Positions 50,001 to 62,000 of a stretch of DNA of 64,000 nucleotides are shown here, piece after piece. Source of the stretch: Euleptes europaea. Taxonomy: Eukaryota > Chordata > Lepidosauria > Squamata > Sphaerodactylidae. The position numbers were made by a program, and so were the translations under genes. The stretch is taken from the NCBI RefSeq assembly GCF_029931775.1, contig NC_079322.1:57009853-57073852 (forward strand), in the 5' to 3' direction. Under the pieces are notes generated by a model that saw nothing but the letters and a program-made list of their open reading frames with translations, made no database searches and was not told the origin of the DNA. Within the stretch, counting starts at the first letter, position 1; each line of letters starts with the position of its first letter.

Positions 50001-53000
50001 AGCTACATCTTTTTGCACACCCCTAGTGTGCAAAATCAGTTGACTATAATGATCTCAAGCAATTAAAAGCCATAGCAATCTCTAAGTTCTCCTCAACACC
50101 CTCTCACACTGCCTGTCCTCATGAGCACAAAGATAATAAACAGACTGACTCCTGATTAATGTATCTGAAATTACTAACATCTGCATAACTGAATATGTAT
50201 TTATATATTTATGCAACCCATTCTTTAAAGACATCAGGGTGACTATGAGCTCACCCTGCCATTCTATCGTTGTAAAAACTGTGAGGTAGATGAAGAAGCT
50301 GCTTACACACCTTGGCCAAATTATAACAATGGGGGTGGGGAACCAGGTACTAAATGTGCTAGACAATTTATCAACTGGCACTCAACTTATGGTATGAAAT
50401 TATATTAAAGACTCACAATGTGTTCATGTTTTTGTATATATTAAAATCAATTAAATAGTAACAAAGGTACATATTACATTTGTAATACAAGTTTTACCTT
50501 GGCCTGCGCATTGCCAGCTTTTTTATTTTTTGTCTCTGTAGGTAGATTTTTGTTTATTTTTGTTTTGTTTGTTTTGCTGGTATAGGATTTCTCCCCAAAT
50601 TTGAATTTTGTAATAGGATTGTGAACAATAAATGTTTTGATTACTAGGATTTTAAATTATTGTACTCATACATTGGATTGTCTATTACTTTAAAATTTGC
50701 AAGTCACTTTGACTACTGTGTTCCAGGAGAAAAGTGGTATATAAATACTATAAATAAATTCGATAATGGAGTAACTTGTCCAAGGTCACCAAATGAGCTT
50801 TGCATTGTACTATCATGAAGGTTCTTTCTAGACTGACACACTAACCCACAACACACATTAATTTATTTAAAGCTACCGTATATACTCGGGTATAAGCCGA
50901 CCCGAGTATAAGCCGACCCCCCAAATTAGAGGCCAGAAAAGGGAATTTCTTATTGACCCGCGTATAAGCCGAGGGGCAATAAGAAATTTCCTTTACCCGC
51001 AATGCTGCGCTCTAAAATGGCGGCCGCCATTTTACAGCGCAGGGCCCCTGCCCCAGGTCGCCCTCCCGCCGCCTCCCAGGCCCTCCCGACCCACCCCGAC
51101 CGCAGTCCCATCCAAGGGGGGAGGGGGAGAGACCCTGAACCCACTCCTTACCTGGAGAGGCGGCGAAGCAGCGGCGGCGCGTCCTTCCTGGGCTGGCAGG
51201 AGGCCCCTCCAGGCCGCTGCCGGCCGGAGGAAGGCGCCCAGGCGCGTGGCCGGTAGCGGCGCGACGGGCAGGGGCCTCCCATGGCCCCTCCCAGCGGGGA
51301 AAATGCGGCGGGGGCCGGGAGGGCCGGGGAAGCCTCTCTGCGGCTGCAGAGAGGCTGCCCAGAGCCCCTCCTGGCCGGGGAAAATGGCGGCGGGGGCCGG
51401 GGGGCAGGGCAGCTTCCCTGCGGCTGCAGAGAGGCTGCCCAGGGCCCCTCCCGGCGGGAGAAAATGGCGGCGGGGGCCGGAGGGGGGGGCCAAGGCAGCC
51501 TCTCTGCGGCTGTAGAGAGGCTGCCCAGGGCCCCTCCCGGCGGGAGAAAATGGCGGCGGGGGCCAGGGGAGGCCAGGGCAGCTTCCCTGCGGCTGCAGAG
51601 AGGCTGCCCAGGGCCCCTCCCGGCGGGAGAAAATGGTGGCGGGGGCCGGAGGGGGGGGCCAAGGCAGCCTCTCTGCGGCTGCAGAGAGGCTGCCCAGGGC
51701 CCCTCCCGGCGGGAGAAAATGGCGGCGGGGGCCGGAGGGGGGGGGCAAGGCAGCCTCTCTGCGGCTGTAGAGAGGCTGCCCAGGGCCCCTCCCGGCGGGA
51801 GAAAATGGCGGCGGGGGCCGGAGGGGGGGGCCAAGGCAGCCTCTCTGCGGCTGCAGAGAGGCTGCCCAGGGCCCCTCCCGGCGAGAGAAAATGGCGGTGG
51901 CTCGGCAGCAGAGGTAAGTTCCCCCCTCCCTCCTCCCTCCTCCCTCCTTCCCCCTTCTACCGTATTGACCCGTGTATAAGCCGAGGCCGGCTTTTTCAGC
52001 CCTTTTTTTGGGCTGAAAAACTCGGCTTATACACGAGTATATACGGTATTTTAGCCTACTTTTCTCCTAAAAAGGCTTCAAAGTGAGTTACGCTAATTTT
52101 TAAAATAGATCAGAATAAAACAAATTATTAAAACCTACTTCAGACAACTGGAAAACCTTTATCTATAAGAAGTCCAGTCTAAGTATTTTTGTATGATCAG
52201 AATTCAATTTAGACATAGGTGAGTGCAGTTTTTAAAAAATCCAGAAGTGTTAATTTTCAGTAATTACATCTACTTGTGAATACTACATTACAACTTGTGA
52301 ATATTGCAATTTGTGAATACTGCAAAAATATGTCATGTAAAAACTTTGTCAATGAATCACGGACTCTGGCACTAAAACAAATGCTTCATGTCACACAATT
52401 GTTCGTTTGACATGCAAACAGGGATTGTAGAGTTAATTTTGAGAAGTGCAAGGCTTGGTCACACTGTGAGTGTTAATCAGCAGGAAACACTGGATATCTG
52501 TGGGTACCTTCTTCATTAGATGGCCTTGTTACCTCACTAGAATAAGAAAATATAGAACCATCTGACTTATCTTCTCCAATGACAGAAGTACTGGTAGAAT
52601 GGAAATGTTGCTCACTACAGCGTCTTGCTTTTTCTACACAGAGAAAACAATACTGCAATAAATACTTAAAAGACAGATGAGAAAGTAAGAGAGAGAGGTG
52701 TTTTTATAAGGCAGAAAACATAGTGACTGGCCACACCAGCACCATCTAGTGTGATACAGCTCTGGGATACTAATAAGTGGTATTCAAGGATTATCAAAAT
52801 GTACAAACTGAGTCAACTGCTCCAACAAAATGCAAGGTATTATATTGCAGATGGGCCACATGCATTCTGTTGTACCAAACACAAAATTTTGTATCATTCC
52901 ATCCCAAGACATTCTACTGTCCATTTTGCCTTTCCTTGTGCAATCTAAGAACTGGTCTACACATGCAACAGAATGCTAAAATTGCAGAATGACTGAAGGT

Positions 53001-56000
53001 GGAGGATCACATTGATACTACTACTTGCATTACAGTTCATTCAACCAACATCATGAACAGGAAACACAACTAGTGGAGTTTAGAGGTCCAACAAGCTATC
53101 ACCATAATCAAAAAAATTGTGATCTGCAAAGTCATTTGTTGTTCTTTGCCACTTGGTGGTGGAAAATGCCATCAAGTCACATCAAGTTTTATTTTTGCAA
53201 CCACAGCCAGGCATAGGGGGAAATTATGAGTTAAATAATACCCGAAATCATATGTAGACTCCTAGATTGAATATTATCTTCTAAGGGATCGATGTCGAAA
53301 ATGGAGCCAGGATCTGTTCGCCAAACTTTGAGGTCTTTCTCAAAAATAAAAATAAAAAAGAACAAGAGAGGTAGTGAAGAAAGTAAAAACACCAACGTTC
53401 TATAAATTGTTAGGATTTTCAGATGCACATTTATATTCTTATAAAATCCAGGCTGCCTTCTTCTTACTGAGTTTTTAAGAATGCTCTGTGCATTATATTA
53501 TTTTTATAAAGTAGTTTATTGTTTTTTTCTCTCTATGACTAGACCTGGGAGATTACCAGAATTCTAAAATCATATGAAAATATATTGTCCACTCTGACTG
53601 GCATCAGCTCTCCAGAATGTAAGGCAGAGAAAGTTGTTTCCTGATATATTAAGCAGAGGTGCCAGGGATTGAACCTGAGACCTACTGCAAGCAAAACATG
53701 TGCTCTGACCAATGGTCCCTTTCCAATGTGACTATTCATAGATATTCCAGTGTAGATAAACAGACTGTAGATAAACAGACACAAACCCACACACCCTGTA
53801 ACAACAGAAAGGACTGAACATCTCTATCAATCCTTTGGTGTCTCAGTTACTCCACTGTTTTCAAATAAAATAAGAGTTTTGACAGTATCAAATTTTCTCA
53901 TTTAATTTAATGTATATTACTCAAGCCACACAATGCTTTATTTCAGAGAAGGAAATGGGAATTGGAAAGAAGGCAGCTAAGGGGAGACATGATAGAGGTC
54001 TATAAAGTTATGGATGGTTTGGAGAGAGTGGACAGGGAGAAGTTTTTCTCCCTCTCCCATAATACTAGACCACTGGATCTGCTAAAACTGGAGGGTGAGA
54101 CATTCAAAACAGATAAAAGGAAGTATTTTTTCACACAACGCATAGTTAAATTGTGGAACTCCCTGCCCCAGGATGTGGTGATGGCTGCCAGCTTGAAGGG
54201 CTTTAAGAGGGGAGTGGACATATTCATGGAGGAAAGGGGTATTCATGGCTATTAGTTAGAATGGATACTAGTCATGCTGCATACCTATTCTCTCTAGTAT
54301 CAGAGGAGCATGCCTATTATTTTGGGTGCGGTGGAACACAGGCAGGATGGTGCTGCAGCAGTCGTCTTGTTTGTGGCTTCCTAGAGGCATCTGGTTGGCC
54401 ACTGTGTGAACAGACTGCTGGACTTGATGGGCCTTGGTCTGATCCAGCAGGGCCTTTCTTATGTTCTTATGGGAAACAATTTTATTGTGACCTAAAACCT
54501 TTTTTTTTTAAAGGGAATTTGTTTTCTATGACATTTCACTCATGACAAGTATTTTTATTGCTTCTTTCTCTCCTGGCTGCAGTAGCATACACAGTGAAAA
54601 TGGCCAACCTACCATTTAGGAGTTTATACATAAACAGTATTTGAACAAGCTAAAAAGTCTAAAACATGGAATTATCCCTGGATAATTCATGGGGAGTAAT
54701 TAGTAAAATCTGAAGAGAATGAAGAATAATTGTATATTTTCAAGGGTACTGCTTTTGAAATTCCAAGTTCTTGCCAAATTGCTCTCACTGCTTTCTGCCC
54801 TAAAGCCACAGCCCAGAAGCTGCAATGTAGAACAAGGGGTGTGCACTTGGGTATACCCGAGCTAAACAGGAAGTTAGCTGTTTTGGGTCAGCTCAGAGAT
54901 ATTCAAAAAGAGCCCAAACACTCCCAAATTTTGGGAGTAATGAAAATTTATCTCCCAGAATTTCAGAAGTGTTTTGAGGTTCAGGAGCCAGGAGAGAAGG
55001 GGGAGACAGAGGAAGCTGCTCCACCACACAGCTGTTTGGTAGTGTCATCCAGACTTTAAATTTTAAAGGGCCATTATTTTCTGTGGGGAAGCCTGGACTC
55101 CAAAATCAAACAATAGAAAACAATAGCCCTTTGACATGTAAAGGAACCAGAGATGCTGCCAAACAGCTGATCAGGTAGATCTGGCCTCCAAGGCTAGGTC
55201 TACCATCCACAGAAAATAATGAAGCCATTCTTTCCTATGGGCAGTAGAGAGGCCAGGTGTTCCTATAGGAAATAATGGCCCCATTATTTTGTATAGGTAG
55301 ACCTAGTCTCTCGAATGCCCATAGGAAATAATGAGCCAATTATTTCTTATGGGTGGTAGACCTGACCTCTCTGCTGTCTATATGAAATAATGACTCCATT
55401 GTGGCCTACAGGCAGTAGACCTAGCCTCCAAGGCCAGCTCTGTCGGATCGGCTGAATCAGCATCTCCAGTTCCTTTAAATCTTAAAGTACTATTATGTTT
55501 TATGGGGATAGATCTGGCCACTGATTTTGTAAGGCCTCTCTTCCCATAGAAAATAACGGCCCTTTTAAATGTTAAGGGAAGGAGATGCAACCAAACAGCT
55601 GTTTGGCAAGATCAGCCTCTCTTCCCCTCCCTCCCTGCTCTTGATGACTAGGTGGGAGATGGAGAGCAAGTGATAAAATGTTCCTAAATTTTGGGGACCC
55701 CCCCCCAAAAAAATACCTGAAAATATTTTCAAAACAATAAACAGATTCCTGAAAATCTAGGGTAACCAAAAAGCATACCTTCCCCAATTCTAGATCCAAA
55801 ATTAATCCTTTTTTATGTCCATACCCATATGCAAAACACCTGTCAAAGTTTTTCATTCAGTCCTCTCTTACCAGCAGTATACATTCCATCTGACCTTCTA
55901 TCTTCATTTAAAGCTATTTAGCAAAGTAGTTTGAGACTTTTACAGCCCATTCCTAAGCTTAGGGGCTGAATGGGCTTAGGAGGTGCTGTGACCCCTATCC

Positions 56001-59000
56001 TGGCATCTGTGCCACTTGCACTGCCCCCCCTGCTCTGCCATGGCAGAGTGGCCCTTGGATGCTGGCTTGGCCTCCTGCCAGCCTCCTGCCAGTGCGAGTT
56101 CTCGCGCCAGTGTCCCAGGAGGCATTCCTGGGGCGTTCTGGGGTGTGGCGCTGCCGGCAGGCAGCTTCCTAATGCCCTTCAGGCCATGAACGCCCCCTTT
56201 AGCGACAATGCTGCGCCAGCTTTTTGTTGGGAATGGGGAGCGGGGACCGTTAAGTGTATGCTAGCAAATGTCAAAACAGAGATTAATAAAATATCAATCC
56301 AGGTGCAAGGTACTAGGTTTCCTGATTTACAATGCTACCCTAAGAAGAGTTATACTGTTCTAAGCCCACTGACTTCAACTGACTTAGAAGGGGGTTGCTC
56401 AGTTTAGAATAGCACTAAATTGTTAGTTACTAAAGGACTATGTTTGCGGTGAGAAACAGCTATCTAAAAGGACCCATTATGGTAATAACAGCATCCAAGA
56501 ATCCATGTGTAAATTGCTATCTGAGAATACGTGGAATAAACACCTGAAATGGCTAATTATATTTTGAGAAATTATTACTTCTCAAACTGATGACTATGAC
56601 AAGCATATACATAGCACCATACATCCTACTTGTGGTCACAACTGTGTTAACATGAAATACAGCAAAAAAAAAATACATTTACAGTAAAGCTGACAAATGG
56701 AAGCAGAGACATTATTGTACTCTTCTGATTTTCCAAAGGTCCTAAAAGTACACGACATTGTTCACTATTTCTTATCTGCATAAATGACCTAAACACTGTC
56801 AAACATTGTAAGAATAGTTTGGGTTTTTTTTAATTACTCTGAAAATACAAATGAAAAATTTCAGTACTCAGGGCAATACTACATTACTAATTTTCCTTTC
56901 AATACACAAGATAATTCTTATAACTCCCAAATAAAAATGCATTTCTCCTCCAAAATACGATTCTTTTTCTACACACTGAAAACATGAAGCTGAATCCCAG
57001 TTGCAGTGACCGAGATAAAAATGTCAGTGGCAATTTACTCCGTGACTGCTTACATTTTATAAAAGAAAGTTTGAAATGTTTAATAATCTGCCCTCTGAAT
57101 TAACAATTTAAGTATGTTTATATTACACCTCCATTTTCTTTTACCTTTTGCCTTTGTAGAGCAAATTAATGTTTGATTAATATCTATTTTCTCATCATCT
57201 GTTGTGTTAATTAATCTTCTAATTACTTCAGTTTTGCAGGAGACAATTATTTCTCCAATAACCCAAGACAGACCTATCATTTTAATCTTTAAAAAAATAA
57301 TATGAAACAACATATATTTAATGTTACATATGGTTAATAATGCAATACGAGAATAAACATTAATATGAGGGCAAGATTATTCTTTTCATTATGGGAACTA
57401 TCAGCAGAGCTGGCCCACAAAGAACTGTTTTCACTAGTATTCACTTACCCACAATGATTCCTCCAGGTCTTCTGTCCATTTCAACTATATGTGGGTGAAC
57501 CCCTTTATATGCCGCATCACTAACCACCTGGGTATTTCTTCTCACCCGTTCGGTCACAGGATCATCAACTACTGGTGTAAAACCTCTGCCTTTTGTCTTC
57601 TCAAAATCTTCATGGTATTTGATCTGCCAAATAGTAAGAATTACCCAATTATTATTACCCAATAACTAAGAGTATTAAGTGGCAAAAGATGAAGAATCAT
57701 CATTATTTTTGTCTAATATTTATGCTCTTATTATCCAAGCAACTAACAACCACCATGCAATGGTTCATTACCAGAAGCTATCCAACTATGCATACGCCAG
57801 CTTTCTTAAAAATATTTTGAGGTCTTTTTTTTACAATACTTTTTAATATAAAAAGCGACATGCTGTTTAATATGTTTAATGTTAACCGGTTACATTCACG
57901 TGCAGGTAACAATACAAAAGCCCTTCCACAGCACCGTACATTTCATACAAATTCAGATGTAGTAGGAACAAATGCTTCATATAAAGAGTTAGAATCAACC
58001 ACTGCAAAATTTCAGGACAAACCCTGAATACATGTTACCAAGGTATTAGAAATATCTGTGTAATTTTTAATGTGCACACACATACCCAGTACCTTAAGGG
58101 GCTTTATACTAGAAACTCACACGTACATAAACCTGCCAGCAAATTCAATCAGCACAACACATTCAGAATTCCACTTGCACACAACCAGGAGCATGCACAA
58201 GGCAGTGTGTGTGTCACCTCTCCAGTTACACTCTGAGATGCTGAAACAGAGAGGAACCATGTGAAGTATTAAAGAAGCCACACAGTGAGGTGTTAAGAAA
58301 ACAATTTTATTAGTACAGTAAAAAAAAATACAACATTTATATACAATTAACTATTTCATCCCTTTAGCTGCTAAATACTTTCAAGGAGTATGATGCCAGT
58401 TACCTACATTAATGAGGAGTACAATCCACTCTACAGAAAAATATTGTTCATTAGAACATTTCAGCCACATGAAAAATGTACCCTACCATTGAGATGTTGT
58501 TTTGTGTCTCTTTGACATGCCTTAGCTCAGGTGTGTCTAGAATCACACTAGGTCTACCTCTCATCTTTTGCTGATCGCTGCTGTACTTGACCTGTAAAAA
58601 TACATGATCACTAGCCATGATGCTTCATGAAAAAAACACTTAAACGGCATGTATAAATTCTCTTTACTGTTCTACCCCAAATTAAAAAGGGGACTGGCAG
58701 TGAGTGAGTGAGTGCCCATCAATCTATTAAAATAATTTTAATTCTGGCTACAATGTGTTCTACTCAACTGATTAAATACACAAAACTTTACGGCACACTG
58801 ACAATTTCATCAGGAAATAAAATCAAAGCACAGAAAGCCAATAGCGGCAAAAGGAAAATCTCAGCTTTACTGTTAAGTGATTATTCATATTCAATTTCTG
58901 TCAGTATGAACTTTAGGAATAAATCTCATTTTAAAGAATTTTAAAAAATTAAAAAATCCTTCTTAATAGTATACACCATAGAAAGGATAATGGGTTTACT

Positions 59001-62000
59001 TATCCAAAATAATAAAAAATCAACAAGAACCACCAAAGAACTTGCCGAACTGATAATCTCTTGATTCTTCTTGACTCTCTCGATTTCAGGAGTGATGCTC
59101 ACAGAAGTAGCTTTGCCAAGCTGCTCTTTATAGTAAACCTATTAATTTATAAAACAAAACACAAAGTATAGCATTTCATATGAATTATTATTAATTGTGT
59201 TTGCATTAAATACTACTTGGGAGTAAAACTGAAGGTTTTCAAACTGCTTTGGGATTTAACAGACTGTGCATAACATAATTTGTTTTTAATACATTTCATC
59301 CACACAACATGCCCACAGAGATGAAAGATGTACACTGGGTGCCTATCTTTTACCAGGAGTGCTGGTACTTATCTTTAAAGCCCTAAATGGTATGGGACTG
59401 GGGTACCTGAAGTACCATCTTCTTCTGCATTGTCCAGCTAAGTCAATTGTTGTTATCTTAAGCAGTCCTCCTTGAGCCCTCGCTTTTATAAGTGAGGTAG
59501 GTGGCAGCCACAGATGGAACTTCTCAATGGCAAAGATGCCCTCTCCATTGAGGTCTGCCTGACAACTACATTACTGCCTTTTAGGAACCAGGCCAAAATG
59601 TCTTTGTTCATTCACACTTTTAATTGCATTTTTAGCTCCGTGCCTGTTATCACATTGCTTTTATGCCCTGTTTTTATGTAGGTTTACACTCTAGGTCAGG
59701 GATGTCAAACTCAATTGTTACGAGGGCCAGATGTGACATAAACGTCACTTGGTCAGGCTGGGCCATGCCTTGCCAATGCAGATCGGGGGGGGGGGGGCTG
59801 CCTCGGCTGGCCCATGGGACAGATAAGAGCTTTCCAGGGGCTGGATCCAGCCTGTAGGCCCTATGTTTGACACCCCTGCTCTAAGTTTTTGTGAATGCTG
59901 TAGATGTTCCAGAATCCTGGGGTAGATTTCATGGCTGATTTGAACTATATGGTTTGTATTTTCTATATTTTAAATTGTATTATTGTCATATTTTATAATG
60001 TTCTTATACTATTTATATACTAGTTATACTGCAGGGCAAAATTTGGAGAGTAAGGGATATAAACTCACAAATAATTCTCATATAAACATATTTACTTTAA
60101 CAAGAACAAATTGCCATGTATGGCTGTTGCTATGCATGCTCAGTTGAGTCCAGTGGGCATTTGGATATTTTTCATTGATTTTTCTATGGTTTTATCTGTG
60201 ATTGCTCATACCCGCTTTGAGCCCCGGATCAGTATAAACTTTCAAATAAATCAATAAAAACTACATTACAACTTCGGGATCTATGCAAAGAAAACTGTCT
60301 ACCATGCAAAATTCAGTACATGTTCCAACTTGTTTAGGATCCAAAGATTTTCATACTAACACATTTTCCATGGAACATTTATTAATAATATTAATAATAA
60401 TAATTTATATTACTACTACTATTACTATTATTATTAGGGCAAAGAAATAATTAACATTAACAAAACTTACTGTACTTATATTTTTCTGATTTTTCTTTAC
60501 TCGCTCAGTCTCAAGAGTCTCTTTTACTGCTGTGCCAGCACCTACTCCCTTCTTATAGAATACCTTCATTAAACAGAAGGGAAAAAATACTATGAGCTTG
60601 TTTTTTAAAAGTAGGCAACATTCCAAGAACTAATTTGCACTGCCTCTATTGTTGATGTTTTAAGCTTCCATAAGTCAGTTCAATTATCACAGAAACTAAT
60701 AATGTTTTAATCTCTTTTTTTGTAACTTGTAATGGCTACTGAAAATTCACATTATATCATTTTACACTTGCATTAAGCAATTTTTTTTCAGGATTCTGTA
60801 CTGGGAGATTTATAATGTAGAAGAATTACTTCTGCAATGGAATGCAGATGAGCCTATCAAAGCTGAATCCATGCAAGATTCAAGAGATGCTTGGCAGAAC
60901 CACATCAGCCAGAAGAAGAGTGTTAATTCTTACTTGTGGGCTTCAGATTATTATGGTGATATTGATTTATATCCTTAAGGTGCTCTGGAACGCAATGCAA
61001 TGCTCAGAAATTCAGGTTTTTTATGGCAGGGCGGCTTGTTACCATCTTGACCAGTATGTGAGGCTCTCACTGCTTTACAAATATTATTCAAGCTTATGTA
61101 ATTACTATTATAGCACAATGCACAATTACAGCTCATACTCTGCCCGAAATGTTGTTAGTCTTTAAGGTGCTACTCCTGCTCTTTTCTACAGCACAATGCA
61201 GTTTACACTGCCTTGAAGACAGGTGGAAGGATAACAACTGTTGCAAAACATGACAGCCCCTTCTTGATAGTGGTTGACAAACAGTACTATACTAATATTC
61301 CAAGGACTGTTCTAGCATATTGCTGGACAAAAACATGATGCTCTTTTGGCCTCTTTCTACAACTGCTTGTTCTGAAAATACCTAAAGGGAGGGAATATGC
61401 CATAAGGAAGGCCTTGCTTTAGAAACGATGTTTAGCCTTTATGATTTAAGCACCTCTGAACCAATCCAATATACTATTTAGTATTTTAACAAGCTTCCAG
61501 CTCAAGATGGGATGGTTTTGAAACACTGAACAAATGCAAGATCTCAAACAATTTCATCCTAAGCAGAGTTACAACCTTCGAACTTCACTGAACTCAATCA
61601 GCTTAGAAATTATAACTCTGCGTAGAATGGCACTGTAAATCACCTTATAATTTGTGTAAGTGTGCAGTGTTCATTGGAAGGATATCAACTTGCATCTTTA
61701 GAAACAACTTGTGCCAATGATTCCTATTGTTCTCTTGCTTTATTTGTTGGCCAGGATGCAATAAACTGCACACTGAATCAGTCAAGCTTTGGGCTCACAA
61801 GTGTCCAATACTAGCACTGCCCCCTATCCCAGAAGATACAGTCAATAATGCTTTAGAAACCTGATTCTGAAACATATTATCTTCTCTGATATTTCATTGT
61901 AATAATCGGTAATGAAGGGGCTGTGTTTGTTCTGGGCTGTGTATGAATTACACTTTTTCAGAGTTTCAGAGGGTACCCATGCTGGTCAATAGTAGAAAAG

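Larger units (their letters stand above)
44602..52507 (-). other. NEBL: NEBL intron within the linker (7.9 kb)
   Basis: It runs from donor GTACCC below 52508 to acceptor CATGCAG above 44601. It contains two unclassified repeats, a 5'-truncated L1, an L2-like tail (about 50640-50762) and the large inverted-repeat element with minisatellite. The rest is AT-rich with no other exon seen. Confidence 0.9.
53335..57448 (-). other. NEBL: NEBL intron (4.1 kb)
   Basis: GTAAGT donor to GAGAAAG acceptor. It holds a tRNA-SINE fragment, a CR1-like tail, a block of dyad-rich tandem units, a GC-rich MITE and a palindromic MITE. An ORF of 77 codons at 57080-57313 is Ile/Lys-rich and not convincing. Confidence 0.9.
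59139..60470 (-). other. NEBL: NEBL intron (1.3 kb) with L2-like LINE
   Basis: GTAAGT donor to TTAATAG acceptor. An L2-like LINE fragment fills most of it and is interrupted by a hAT-type element. Confidence 0.9.

Noticed and set aside
51012-52086. Long overlapping ORFs (up to 238 codons) in most frames, Pro/Arg/Gly/Ala-rich
   Set aside because: They lie in the GC-rich minisatellite, overlap each other in several frames on both strands, and repeat with the unit. They are a composition effect, not genes.
53962-54255. 98-codon protein gene
   Set aside because: The translation is the CR1-type ORF2 C-terminus followed by the family's 3' tail.
55160-55440. CRISPR-like array
   Set aside because: Units vary in length and sequence, there are no distinct spacers, and the locus is vertebrate.
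57080-57313. Extra NEBL exon from a 77-codon minus-strand ORF
   Set aside because: It has no nebulin repeat pattern, and the exons on either side already join in phase with the expected protein sequence.
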